This document shows, in pieces, positions 36,565-47,839 of a stretch of 64,000 bases of DNA. The notes under the pieces are model-generated. The model saw only the letters and a program-made list of their open reading frames with translations, was not told the origin of the DNA and made no database searches. A program made the translations under genes and the position numbers. The stretch comes from Diphasiastrum complanatum (taxonomy: Eukaryota > Streptophyta > Lycopodiopsida > Lycopodiales > Lycopodiaceae), in the NCBI GenBank assembly GCA_029204225.1, contig CM055111.1, positions 29,532,340 through 29,596,339 on the forward strand. Direction: 5' to 3'. Position 1 is the stretch's first letter. The number at the start of each line of letters is the position of its first letter.

Positions 36565-37554
36565 GTGGAGAAATTATTCAAAGTCACAACGAGAAGCAAA
36601 AGCTCCTCGAAACCTGATCAGAAATCTTCGACAAAGCACAGAAAATTCTCGAAGAATAAATCCTCTAGCAAAACAACGAACAAATCTACAACTAAGGAAG
36701 ATCTCAAAGATGACCCTGACTATGACTGCAATGTTGCGAAGTTATTTGCAAAAGATATCTCGGCAAAAGCAAAGGAATTCATCAACGCAGAACTTCAGAC
36801 AGCTACTGCAGAAAAGGTGGTCACTTTCGAGGAAGAGGACGAAGAAATCGCGAAGACTAAATTGTCTAGTGTTGTTATCGATAAACCAACCTCAAAATCA
36901 ATGACGAAAGAATATGACATCGTGAGTGATATTGGATCGCTCCGTCCGAACATTACTTTTGAACAGCTGTTGGCAGATAACACTTATTACAGAAAGCAAC
37001 TGAAAGGTTTTTCTATGCCCAAAAAGAAGAAAAAAATTTCTCTGCCAGATGCTGGTGTTTTGTCTATCGATTTAGGTGATCTTGGTGCACCTGAGATTGA
37101 TATTACCATTGTGGGATGTCTGATCGAAAAAGTGCCAATTGACTCTGGTTCCAATGTATATATAATAACAGAAGACACAGCTCATGCTTTGGGACCGACT
37201 GACATTCAACCGACACAGCGAAACATCAAGTTAGTTGATTCGACACGACAAAAACCTGTTGGAGAACTGAAGGATATCATTGTCTACATTCAAGCCAAGC
37301 CATTCACAATGAATTTTATTGTTATCAAACCAATCGGTTTGTCATCCTATTCTGTGTTGATTGGACGACCTTGGCTTTATCAATCAAACACAATTATACA
37401 TTGGAAGTCCAGAGAGCTGGGATTTCATACTGGTGAGACCAATAACCGAGGTAAGCCAGCAGAACAAAACATACTTGGAGTCGTGACAATTATGAAGGTG
37501 AAACTCCTTTGTCCGACACCAGCTTTACATCAGAAGAATCTTCGTATTCCTTGA
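36565..37554 (+). pseudogene. Protease region of the LTR element
   Basis: A 329-codon open frame. The first half is Lys/Ser-rich linker. The retropepsin part starts at about 37,100 with VPIDSGSNVYII (DSG active site), then IKLVDSTRQKPVGE and SVLIGRPWL. It overlaps the next frame by about 45 bases. This frame is intact, but its connections to gag and RT are broken by frame changes. Confidence 0.85.
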
Positions 37555-39518
37555 ATATTTTTTCCAATGGATCTGATATTAAAGTGCAGTACTTTGAATG
37601 TTATGAGAATGCTGATGACGACGAATTCTTTTATGCCTGCAACGCTGAAGCGGATGTTTCGTATGGAGAAATTAACGTTGCAGACACGAACTCGAAAGAG
37701 TCTAACGATTCAAGTGATGAATTTGAACACGAATTTGGTAACAAGAACCAGGTTGACGACAAGAAAACATCTGTGGAGTCAACCATGCGTGAAATACATG
37801 GCCATACCAAGGCCAGTATGACAGAAGGTATCGTTTTACCAGATTCTATTGAACTAATTGAACTTGCACCTGGCAGATTTGTGCATGTTTCGAAGTCACT
37901 TGGAGAATCGGAGTTAGTGGAATTCACTAAACTATTGAAGAAGTATCAAGACATTTTTGTCTGGTCGCTCGACGATTTGAAGGGTATACCTACAGAATTC
38001 GGAGAGCACCGAATTAATCTCAAGGAAGATGCTATACCTATTCGATAAAGACAGTATCGTCTCAATCCTAAGTAATCTCTCATGGTTAAGGACGAACTTA
38101 ACAAGCACCTTAAGGCAGGTATAATCTATCTCGTCTTAAGTAGTGAATGGGTTTCACCCACTGTTGTCGTTCCAAATAAAAAGACTGGCAAAATACGAAT
38201 ATGCCAGGATTTCCGCAAACTCAATGCTGCCACAAGGAAGGACCATCATCCTCTGCCTTTCACTGATTCCATTCTAGATCAGGTTGCTGGTCAAGAGCGT
38301 TACAGTTTCTGTGACGGCTTTTCTGGATATAATCAGGTTGGAGTGCGAAAGGAGGATCGTTCAAAGACCACATTCACTACGGATTGGGGCACTTATGCCT
38401 ACAACAAAATTTCCTTTGGTCTTTGTAACGCTCCAGCAACTTTTCAGCGAATTATGATGTTAATCTTCGCTGCCTTCCTAAGAACTTTTCTCGAAATATT
38501 TATTGATGATTTCTGTGTATACAGTGATATAAAGACACACCTGCAGAAGCTGAAATTAACATTGCAACAGTGTCGAGATACTTGTTTATCTCTTCATCTA
38601 GAGAAATGTTTTTTTGGTATGAAAGAAGGAATATTGCTCGGACATAGAATATCTAACAGAGGAATAGAAGTCGACAAAGATAAAGTCGAGCTTATAAAGG
38701 ATCTCCAGATACCAACCAATTTATGTGAACTAAGAGCTTTCTTAGAACATGTTGGCTATTACAGGAGATTTATTCAAAATCATGTTTCTATTGCTGCCTC
38801 TCTTACACATCTACTGAAGAAACAAGTAGAATACTTGTGGACGAATGAACAGCAGAAAGCATTCGAAGATCTTAAGCAAAGGTTGATTAATGCTCCTATT
38901 CTGAGACCACCCAACTGGGCTATTTTATTTCACATTTATGTGGATGTTTCTGCATTTGCTATTGGCGTCTGTCTAAGCCAGAAGGACGACCATAAAAAGG
39001 ATCATCCCATCTACTATGCGAGTCGACAGCTCAGTGCATCAGAGAAGAATTATTCGGCTACAGAAAGGAAAGCACTTGACATGATTTTCACTGTTAAAAA
39101 ATTTCGGCATTATTTGCTGGGATATGCATTTATTTTTCATGTGGATCATTATGCTCTTAAGTATCTTGTAAATAAACCAGATCTATCAGGACGAATTGCT
39201 CGACGGGTTCTACTATTGCAAGAATTTACTTATCAAGTAGAGCTTCGTCAAGGAAAATATCATACGAATGCTGATTATCTATCGCGACTCAGCACCGGAA
39301 AAATTGAAGACCCTATCAATGATGATTTTCCATACGAACATTTATTCGAGATTTCATCTACAAATTCGTTATATTCTGATATTATTATTTATCTTAAGGA
39401 TCGGATGTATCCGAATGGTTACGATTTGGAGCAAAAGACAGTTTTTCAATATAAGATAGCGCGTTATACAATTATTAACAATGTTCTGTACAAGCTTGGT
39501 GCTGACCATCAACTATGA
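37509..39518 (+). pseudogene. Reverse transcriptase and RNase H of the LTR element
   Basis: The lead-in frame 37,509-38,048 ends in a stop. Another stop lies just before ATG 38,082, after which 478 codons are open. RT motifs: SPTVVVPNKKTGKIRICQDF, DGFSGYNQVGV, FGLCNAPATFQRIM and FIDDF (about 38,499-38,513, the catalytic DD). RNase H follows with YASRQLSASEKNYSATERKA and HYLLGYAFIFHVDH, ending GKYHTNADYLSRL. The frame closes with TGA at 39,516-39,518, before integrase, which continues in the same frame. Confidence 0.92.
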
Positions 39519-40479
39519 AGATGTCTTGAAACTGAAGACATTAAAAAGGTCGTTAAAGCCTTACACTCAAAAGATGTTGGCGGACATTTTGCTTTGAAGA
39601 ATACAGTTAATAAGATATTGACTGCCAAGTATTGGTGGCCAACAATGTTCAAGGATGTATCAAATTTTATTCGTTCATGTGATCCATGCCAGAGATCTGG
39701 TAAGCCTACAAAAGCAATGAATTGGCCATTGACACCAATCTTGCCTCTTGTACCATTCGAGAAGCGGGGGATTGACTTTGTCAGTCCAATCAAACCTGTT
39801 ACCCGACATACGAAATGTCGTTATATTCTAGTTGCCACGGATTATGCTACCAAGAATGTTGAAGCAGATGCAATGAAACGAAATGATGCGAAAATTGTCG
39901 TGACGTTCTTATTCAAAACTATAATCACAAGATATGGTTGTCCACTTGAACCTAGGAACACATTTTCTAAATGATACGATACGGTTGCTGACAACCTATT
40001 TCCTAATCAAACACAGAAAAACTACACCGTATAATCCAAAAGCAAACGGGTTGACAGAAAGAGCTAATGGAACCTTATGTAACATCCTGACTAAAATTAC
40101 TATTCCACATGCAACAGATTGGGATCAGAAACTACCATCAGTTCTCTGGGCTTATCGCAACACAGAGAAAATCACGACGAAACTGACACCATATTTCCTT
40201 ACATATGGTATGCATCCTATCTTGCCAATTGAATTCGAGGTGAAAATCTTTCGTATTCAAGCTCAACGAACAAATGCAGGATTAATAAACGAAAGGTTGA
40301 CTAATATTGAAGAACTAGATGAAGCTCGAGAGACTTCACAAAAACTAACAGAGGCAATCCAGAAACAAAGAAAGAAGAAATATGACAGTCATATAAAAAA
40401 ATGTGATCTTAAAGCTGATGATTATGCGCTAATATATGACAGACGCCATCAAAAGTTCCCTGGAAAACTCCATATGTGA
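39519..40479 (+). pseudogene. Integrase of the LTR element
   Basis: Zinc-binding part: H...H near 39,570-39,590 and CDPCQRSGKP (about 39,679). Catalytic core: GIDFVSPI (first D), VATDYATKNVEA (second D), then a frameshift near 39,945 and NPKANGLTERANGTL carrying the Glu. The C-terminal part ends at about 40,479 without a chromodomain. The break between the second and third catalytic residues means no functional integrase is made. Confidence 0.9.
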
Positions 40480-40599
40480 TGGCTTGGACCTATAAAGTCA
40501 TAGAGGTGTTTGACAATGGTTCTATGCAACTTCAATCACTTGAAGGTGAACTATTATCGACACGTATTAACGGGTCCAGACTGAAGAAATACTACCTTT

Positions 40600-41364
40600 G
40601 ACAAGAATTTTTTTTTATTTATTTATTCTTATTATCTTCTAGTTTTTCTGAAAATAATCGCGAATTTTCTTTTATCTTGTCTAAAAGAAAATTTTGCGAC
40701 ATTTCTTTATTTTTTATTTTTTTTATTTTTTTTCCTTTTCTTTTCTTTCTAGAAATTTTCGAGAATTTTTCTTGACTTCTCTTAATCTTTCAATATCATT
40801 TAAAAAGTATTTTCGAGAATTTTTCTAGCATTATCTCCAGTTTTTTGAGAAATTTTCTAGTATGTTGTTAAAATTTTCGACAAAATTTTAGTGAGTTTTT
40901 GTAACATCCTTCGAGAAAGTTTCGCGAAACTTTCTAGAAGCTTTCTAGCATATTTTTGAAAATCTTTCGAGAATCTCTCGACCTACTTTTTGTATCCCTC
41001 CATTAAAGATGATGGCCACGTGATCATCATTATTCACACGTGTGTACGCTCACAGTTATTTTTTTTTTCTTAATTTATTTTTTTTCTTTTTACAAACGGT
41101 CTTCATTAAAGATTGATCTAGCAAATTATAGTTTCAAACACTGAGCCATCCATGTCCTCCATAAATGGAAGTGACAGATGTCAAGTCACCATGCCACATC
41201 ATCATCCCTTCCACACCGCTACTGCTTATCGGAATTATTTTTCATTTTTCCTCTTTACACTTTTTACCTGCTAAGTTTATGCTTTCCAGCGCTCACTCTT
41301 TGCGTTCAAAGCATCTTTTTGCGAACTATTGCGATCTACGAAGCTATCATTCAACATTTGAACA
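40600..41364 (+). promoter_or_regulatory. Spacer between integrase and ORF3, with TTCnnGAA cluster
   Basis: A T-rich stretch without coding. Seven TTCnnGAA palindromes begin at 40,747, 40,758, 40,812, 40,910, 40,921, 40,932 and 40,966; the sequences are TTCTAGAA, TTCGAGAA and TTCGCGAA. This is the core of plant heat-shock elements. It could be an internal promoter for the downstream ORF; this is inference. Confidence 0.45.
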
Positions 41365-44000
41365 ATGGCTTCCGCATCAGGTTTGAGCTCTAATATCATT
41401 TGGAAAGCACACGCAGGAATCCGCCTCGCATCCATCCAGTCCTTTTTGGATCGATGCAGGCTGGGTGATTTGAAAGTGGACCCCTCTATCATCCTCTCTG
41501 AAGTCAGTACTAAATTCATGAACTCCATCCATTCAATTTCGAAGGTGGACTTCAAAGTTCACGTACGAGGCCAATTCTTCACTATCATTGAAGACCTGTT
41601 CTGCACAACTCTTGGATTACCTCTGGATGGGAAGCTGCTTTCAACTAACAAAGATTCGATGGATGAAGGTGCCCATTTCTTAAGCAACTGTTTCGTTCCC
41701 ACGAAGGGGTACAAAATCTCTATGATCCGAGATACAACATTCAAGTTGTTTTGTAAATATGCAAACCAAGCAATCTTTTTGAGGATGCGGATGCTACCAT
41801 TTCAGTTCAAAATTTTGGGTATATATTAGATGCTCTTGCAGGTAATCCAGTGTGCTTCGGCGTTATCACATACAAAGACTTTTTGTGCTGGATTAAGCAC
41901 CAAAAGTTTTCTGGAGTTGGAGCCCATGTATCTCGACTCTGCGCTCATTTTGACATATTGAGCGATCAAGAGAAAACCATGCTGACAGGAAGATTGTTGG
42001 TTCCCAAGCCAATAGATCTTTCCAGCATCCTTTCTGTATTCCGGTTCCAGTCGATGATGCACCAGCAATCAAAGTAGCAGCCACCACTGCTATGGAGACT
42101 GAAGTTGTGGCAATGGACACCGATGGAGCTGCTGCTGCTATGGATTCTTCAAATCCAGCATTTGCTTCCACATCTCGAAAGCAACTGAGCGCATCCACCT
42201 CTAAGGATGACGCAACCCAGTCAGATACATCAGACAAGGGACGCGTAGCTGCTGAAGGCGACAGTGGGGCACATGTGGCAGATGACGAAGAACTAGACGA
42301 CCAGCCCCAGTGGTTTCGATCCATGACTGAGAAAGCCAAGAACCTTGTGGCTGAAGTATATAAGTTCGACAAGTACCACCGTCAACTCACAATGCAGCTT
42401 ATCACCTCAGAGAGGAAATCACTCGACTCTCTGAAGGAGTCCTTCGAGAAGATCGATTTGCTCGAATCAGACAACACGAAGCTGATCGAACAACATCGTT
42501 TCCTCGAAACATAGCTTCAGACTTTAATAAGGAAGCTGATTCTTTGAAGCAGACCAATAAGGTGATTCAAGCCAAGTCTGACAATTTTTAGACTCAAAAC
42601 GATTCTTTGAAGCAGCAACTTTTGGCTGCAAATCAACATAATGTCGCGCTCCAGAAACATCTACAGGAGGAGCGAATGACAAGATTAAAGGCAGAAGCTG
42701 CTTTGTCCCTAAGCACCACCGCAGGGTCGATCACTATCGATCTCACGAAGCTGAACCAGCTCCAAGGCTAGATGCTCGACAATTTTTGAGCGAGTTCTTA
42801 CAACCGCTCGAGGATGCGGAGGCTCTTGTCGAGGAAGAATTGGTGGAGTTGAAGGAGCTCTCCAGTGATGCCACCCCATCTTGCAGCGGGCCCGATGCGC
42901 ACGATGATTATCTGTAGGCCCTGCTGCGAATTGATGAACTTACATAGCAACTCCAAGTTGTGTCTGCCTGCACTGAAGCCTCAGACCATCCACAATTCAT
43001 GGAGGCTGTCGCAAAGATTGACCAGCTCGAACAGGAGTTGTCAACCCAAAAGCAACAAATGGAAGATCAGAAGCTGGCTGCTGAGTTGGAAACTCAGGAA
43101 TTTGCAACTACATCTACTCAGCCAAAGCGAATGCGGCGAAATCAGTCGAAGGTATGTGCTGACAGATTCCGTGCATTTGCTGATCGCTTCTGGAAATGGT
43201 GTCCACATGCTTTTAATATTGAGTTGCAATGGCGTGTGGATTACATGATGCTACCAGGCGTAGTAGGCATCGCCTTCGACGACTGGAAGCGACCATGGGA
43301 GAAGGACGACTTTCTTTGGTTATGGGCCCAGCTCACTATCGAGCAGAAAGGATGTCTTTGCTGGGGCATAATCCAGGGTAAATTCTAGGTTGTACCTTTC
43401 GGATTGGCAGAGTTATACATAGGCTCTTCGGCTATGTATGCTCTCGAATATATCTGTATCAAAGAACTTCAATTTTTGCGAAACGAAGATAATAAGCGAC
43501 ATTTTTGGAAGCAAAAGTCGCAGTTTCAGCTGTACAAACCACAAGCAGTTGCAGATTTAGGCGCATTCGACGATGCAGGTCTGCTAATATATATCAATAT
43601 GGCTTATCTGAAATTATTCAGTCTATATGTGGATTGGGAGCGAAACCTTGCAGAATATTTTGCGGAGAGTCGCCATAATTTGCAAGATAGTATACATTTT
43701 GGCAGTTTGGTACTTTTGCGGCAAAGACATTATTTTTTGTTCAGACCTTTATGTTAAAAGCAATTTTATTAGATTTTCAGCTCGTTACTGTAAAGAAATC
43801 ACTCTATGAAGTGATTCAGATGAAGATACCAAGTTAACCCAGGAGTTGTTCGATGGAATAATTCCGGTTAAGTTAGAAGAATTTGGCAACTTACCAGTTG
43901 GCCGCTATACCAAATCGAAAGAAGACTTGTTCTTGATCAAAGCTCAACAGGACTTGGAGCTTGCTCAGAAGTTATATGAAGAACTGAATCATTCCTGAAA
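41365..44000 (+). pseudogene. Decayed post-integrase ORF (ORF3) of the LTR element
   Basis: A row of open pieces in changing frames: 41,365-41,829, 41,850-42,077, 42,092-42,514, 42,960-43,388, 43,404-43,757. The first has LASIQSFLDRCRLGDLKVDP and a TTLGLPLDGK block, resembling ORFs carried downstream of pol in Athila-like elements. The middle is rich in Gln/Glu/Leu and likely coiled coil (for example 42,400-42,510 and 42,600-42,680). Toward the end is a conserved-looking stretch YALEYICIKELQFLR. No signal peptide or clear transmembrane envelope-like segment was seen. Function unknown. Confidence 0.6.
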
Positions 44001-44312
44001 ATTCATTCGTGTCTTTGTCGTGGTGATGTTTCTATGGGATGCTGACTATTTGAAGGTTAAAGATGTTTTGAAGTTTGATTCCAGTTTTCATCAGCAATTC
44101 AAAGATTAACTCAAAATAGCCTATTCAATTCAAAAAAAAAAAAACAACAAGACATATATTCTCTAAGATGAAGAAATATCTAAAGGACGAAATACACGAA
44201 AAAATATTTTTTTGCCTCAACGAAAATCTGACGAACAAGAATGTTTCTCGGATACTCCTCGAAATAAAGATGATATGTTCACGAGGACGTTTCACATTTG
44301 AGGAAGGAGATA

Positions 44313-45583
44313 TATGATGCCACGAAAATGTTAAATGTTAAATATTAAATATCAACATAAATATGGCATGATATACTCGAAAATGAAGATATGAGCTGGA
44401 TAAGTATAAATCATGAAAAGGCCTAAGTCATTTTTGGGGAATATATCTCCTAAGTACTTGCCTTGTAATTAAGGACAAGACCTTTTAAAGGAAAAGACAT
44501 TGTCTTGGACAACCTTTACTAGGTTGTCCATACGAAACGACTACATATGAAAAGACATGATAAACTATAGTAATTTTAACTCATAGTTAAGTATACCTCT
44601 TATGGTATAGGTGAACGTATTCTCAGTCTAATCGTTAACTAGACTCTTTCGCGGGAGTGACGCACCTGTTGTTTTAGAGGTGTGTTTGTTCGCCCCGTAG
44701 AACATATATTGATCTCACACTTCAGTCTCGATCATTGAGAGAGAAGAGTTTATGCTTATGTAAGAAATTGAAGAAGTGAATAGAGTTCTGTGAGTTATTC
44801 TCTCTTATCTCTGTTCTCCGCATTGTTGAGTGTGACTGATCTGGAGTCTGCCAACAATCTCTAACGCATTTCATGAATTTCTCTCTAATCAGACAGACGC
44901 TCTAGTGCATTACAGTCGTTTGCTGAGTTTCCGTAAAGCATGCTCTAAAGAAATGTCTTTAAACTATCTTCTTCGTCTCTCGCGAATACTTTCTTTTCGG
45001 CACTCGAATAACAACTATCTTTGGTACAGTCTAGCACGATCATTGAGTGAAGCTGTATGTATACATATGTGATGACAGTCCCTGCCTGAATAATTAAGTC
45101 TCTGATCTGTCTTCCTGATTGGCATTGACATAAGTTTCTAACGTATTCTAAAACTCTTCGTGTTCTTTAACCATTAAGTTGGACTTTAGTTGTTGAGGAC
45201 TTCTGTCTAGAAACGAATAGTTCGCTAACGCGATTAATTAATTGTCTGCACAGTCGCGAATACATCGAACAATTCTCGATTCGCTGTTGACACCTTAATC
45301 AGCCAGAGTGTAGTACCGCTGTACTACTCTGATAACATCTCATTTGTAGAACGCGCTTCATCCAATTCGATAGAGGCCAGATTGTTGTTCTGAATTTATT
45401 AACACTACCCATCCCAAATATAAGTAATACTGGTTACTTTTTAGTGTCTGTCGACAACCAGATTAACCCTCGAAACCACCTACCATAATTGTACCAAAAA
45501 GCATAACTTTCTAACGTTGTCCTCTGTGGGAACGACATTATTTACTATAAAATCTATATTAACCCTGTTGGTATAGTACGACA
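44313..45583 (+). repeat. 3' LTR
   Basis: 1,271 bases, TATGATGCC...ACGACA, directly after a GAGGAAGGAGA purine tract. The first dinucleotide is TA where the 5' LTR has TG. Confidence 0.92.
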
Positions 45584-46444
45584 TCAAGTCAACTATCCTA
45601 AGGTAATGTGCGCGTTCACACTCAAGAGTAGGTTTCATCACATGACAAGGAGACATTAAGCATAGTTGGGTATTATCTCAGAACGAGTAGCTCATTATAT
45701 AACATTCAACACCATTGAAGGAGATTTATATTAAGCTTAGCTAACATGCTCACTTGGGAATGGTAGATATTATATACATAAGCACAAAAAACATAAGCGG
45801 CATATCATTCATAATTTTAAACATTGAAATTGAAAAGGATGATACATTAATGCCATATGGGATCTTCCAGGATTACCATCATCCAAGATAATATGTTGTT
45901 GCAGGACTCGGGTTCCCAATGCTTTAAGGGGACTTTTTTAAAAGTTGAGGGTAGTCAATCTTTGTTAGTGGTTGATACAACCAACGAAACCTTGTACTTC
46001 AAAAGCTGGAAGTGTGAGCGTAGGAGTGGATGGAACTTCTATTACTGTTAACTTAGATTCTGAAGGTACAATTACAGCTGATTAGCTCATAATTGCATTT
46101 GTCTTCAAAGAAGTAGAGTTTGCCGAAGCTGGTTACCTGGATCTTGAAGGTTCATAGCTCAGTACAATTTCACATCAGTTGATATACACGAAAATGGTTG
46201 CCCCTGTGGCAGTCAACATTCTGATCCCTTGTGTGAGCTATGATCTGCACTAATGAGTATCTATCTGAACTACGGTTTGAAGGCAGCTCAACTGTCTGAA
46301 TTGGGGAAAAAGCAGCTTCCGTATTTTGGTCCTAATCAGGACATAACCATCTTTCTTAACTGGAAAATCATTTAGCTGTTGACAACTGTACACAACAATC
46401 TCTCATAAGACTGTAGAATCAACTAGTGAGATAACTCTCACAAC

Positions 46445-47783
46445 TTAGCTGTTATGGATATGGACTTCTTGAGGCAAAAGATGATATTCGATTCCAAGCT
46501 CTTGAAAATACTTTCTCATTTCCAGAATAAGGTCAGATCTGCGAATTTGTTTCTCAATAAAATTTTGATAGTTCATTCTATGTCTAACTGTCAAACTCAT
46601 CCTCATCTTGTTCATGTCCTCAATTTCGTGCACAATGACGGTATGATTTGCATACCAATGATGGGGCTTACTCTCGAGATAACTGCAAATACAAAATACT
46701 CTATCAGAAATGTCCTCATTGAACAATAATTGCCCGTCTTATTGAGTTCAAAGTGTTCAAGCAAAGAACATGTTCTAAGCATGTTAGAAGCATCGAAACA
46801 ACAGATTATAACCAGATCAAATAAACTAAGTGCATGTTCTATAATAGCAAACATGGGCTTTCGAATCACGCTATGGAGTATAAGGTGCCATATAGTACCT
46901 TGCAATCTTTGCTTTAAGAGCCGCAAGTTTCTCCATGGGGGTCCAAATATGGACTGAAAAATAAAAGGCATCGCCCATATCCGGGCTTCTATGAAAGTTA
47001 CTGATTGGCTTTGTTGCGAGTAGAGAGTTGGGATAGTAGATCTTCTCATTATCATAACGCAAAAATACAGTACTCAATATGTTCATTTCCTCCACAACCA
47101 TCTGTCCACCACATAAAAAACAATTGTGGTCAGTTTGATAGATGAGAACCTTCCAAGAATGTTACCACCTTTACCTGTCCATAAGGGTAAATGGACCCAT
47201 ATAGCTATGGATTTCATCACAAAGTTGGCAGGGAACTAGGAAAAACCTGAGTGTACAATTAGCTCTCCTTCATAAAAGTCTATTTTCAGGGATTTCCAGG
47301 TACCTGTGAATTTTTTAGCTTGGAACTTAAAAGTAACAATAAGAAAATCACTGACAGATGAGAGCATATAATTACTTGCTCCAATTACAAAAGGTTGAAT
47401 CACAGAGCAAAAGTCAAAACGAAGTGAAACGTAACTTAAGAAGGGTCAGTGTTTTAATGTGATACCTCCACACCATCGACAACGCAGCGGTCCCCAACAT
47501 CGAACGGATGCATAACAAAGAGGAATATAATTGCTTCAAAGAGCGTCTTGCACGTGTTTCCAAATATGAAAACTATCACCACCAACTGTGAGAAAATGAG
47601 CAGAAGCAGGTGGGTAGTGGCGATTCCAAGCACTAACAGCCAAATAACAATAATGAGCAATGCAATCACAACATCGATCAGACGATGGAGTTTGTTGACT
47701 GCAGTTCTAGTGTCGCTCAACGACAGAGCAAGCGCTTTTCGCTCCTTGTACACATTCACCTGCCAGGAAAGCCATACATGGCA

Positions 47784-47839
<56 letters not shown>

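Larger units (their letters stand above)
33832..45583 (+). mobile_element. Complete but decayed Ty3/gypsy (Athila/Tat-type) LTR retrotransposon
   Basis: An 11.75-kb element flanked by a perfect 5-bp target duplication TCAAG (33,827-33,831 and 45,584-45,588). It has two LTRs, a tRNA-Asp-type primer site, a purine tract (about 44,299-44,311), gag with zinc knuckles, protease, RT/RNase H, integrase and a further decayed ORF after integrase. The order PR-RT-RH-INT defines Ty3/gypsy. The primer site and post-integrase ORF suggest the Athila/Tat side; no chromodomain is seen. Several frameshifts and in-frame stops make it non-autonomous now. It inserted between the two arms of the inverted duplication. 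Confidence 0.93.
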
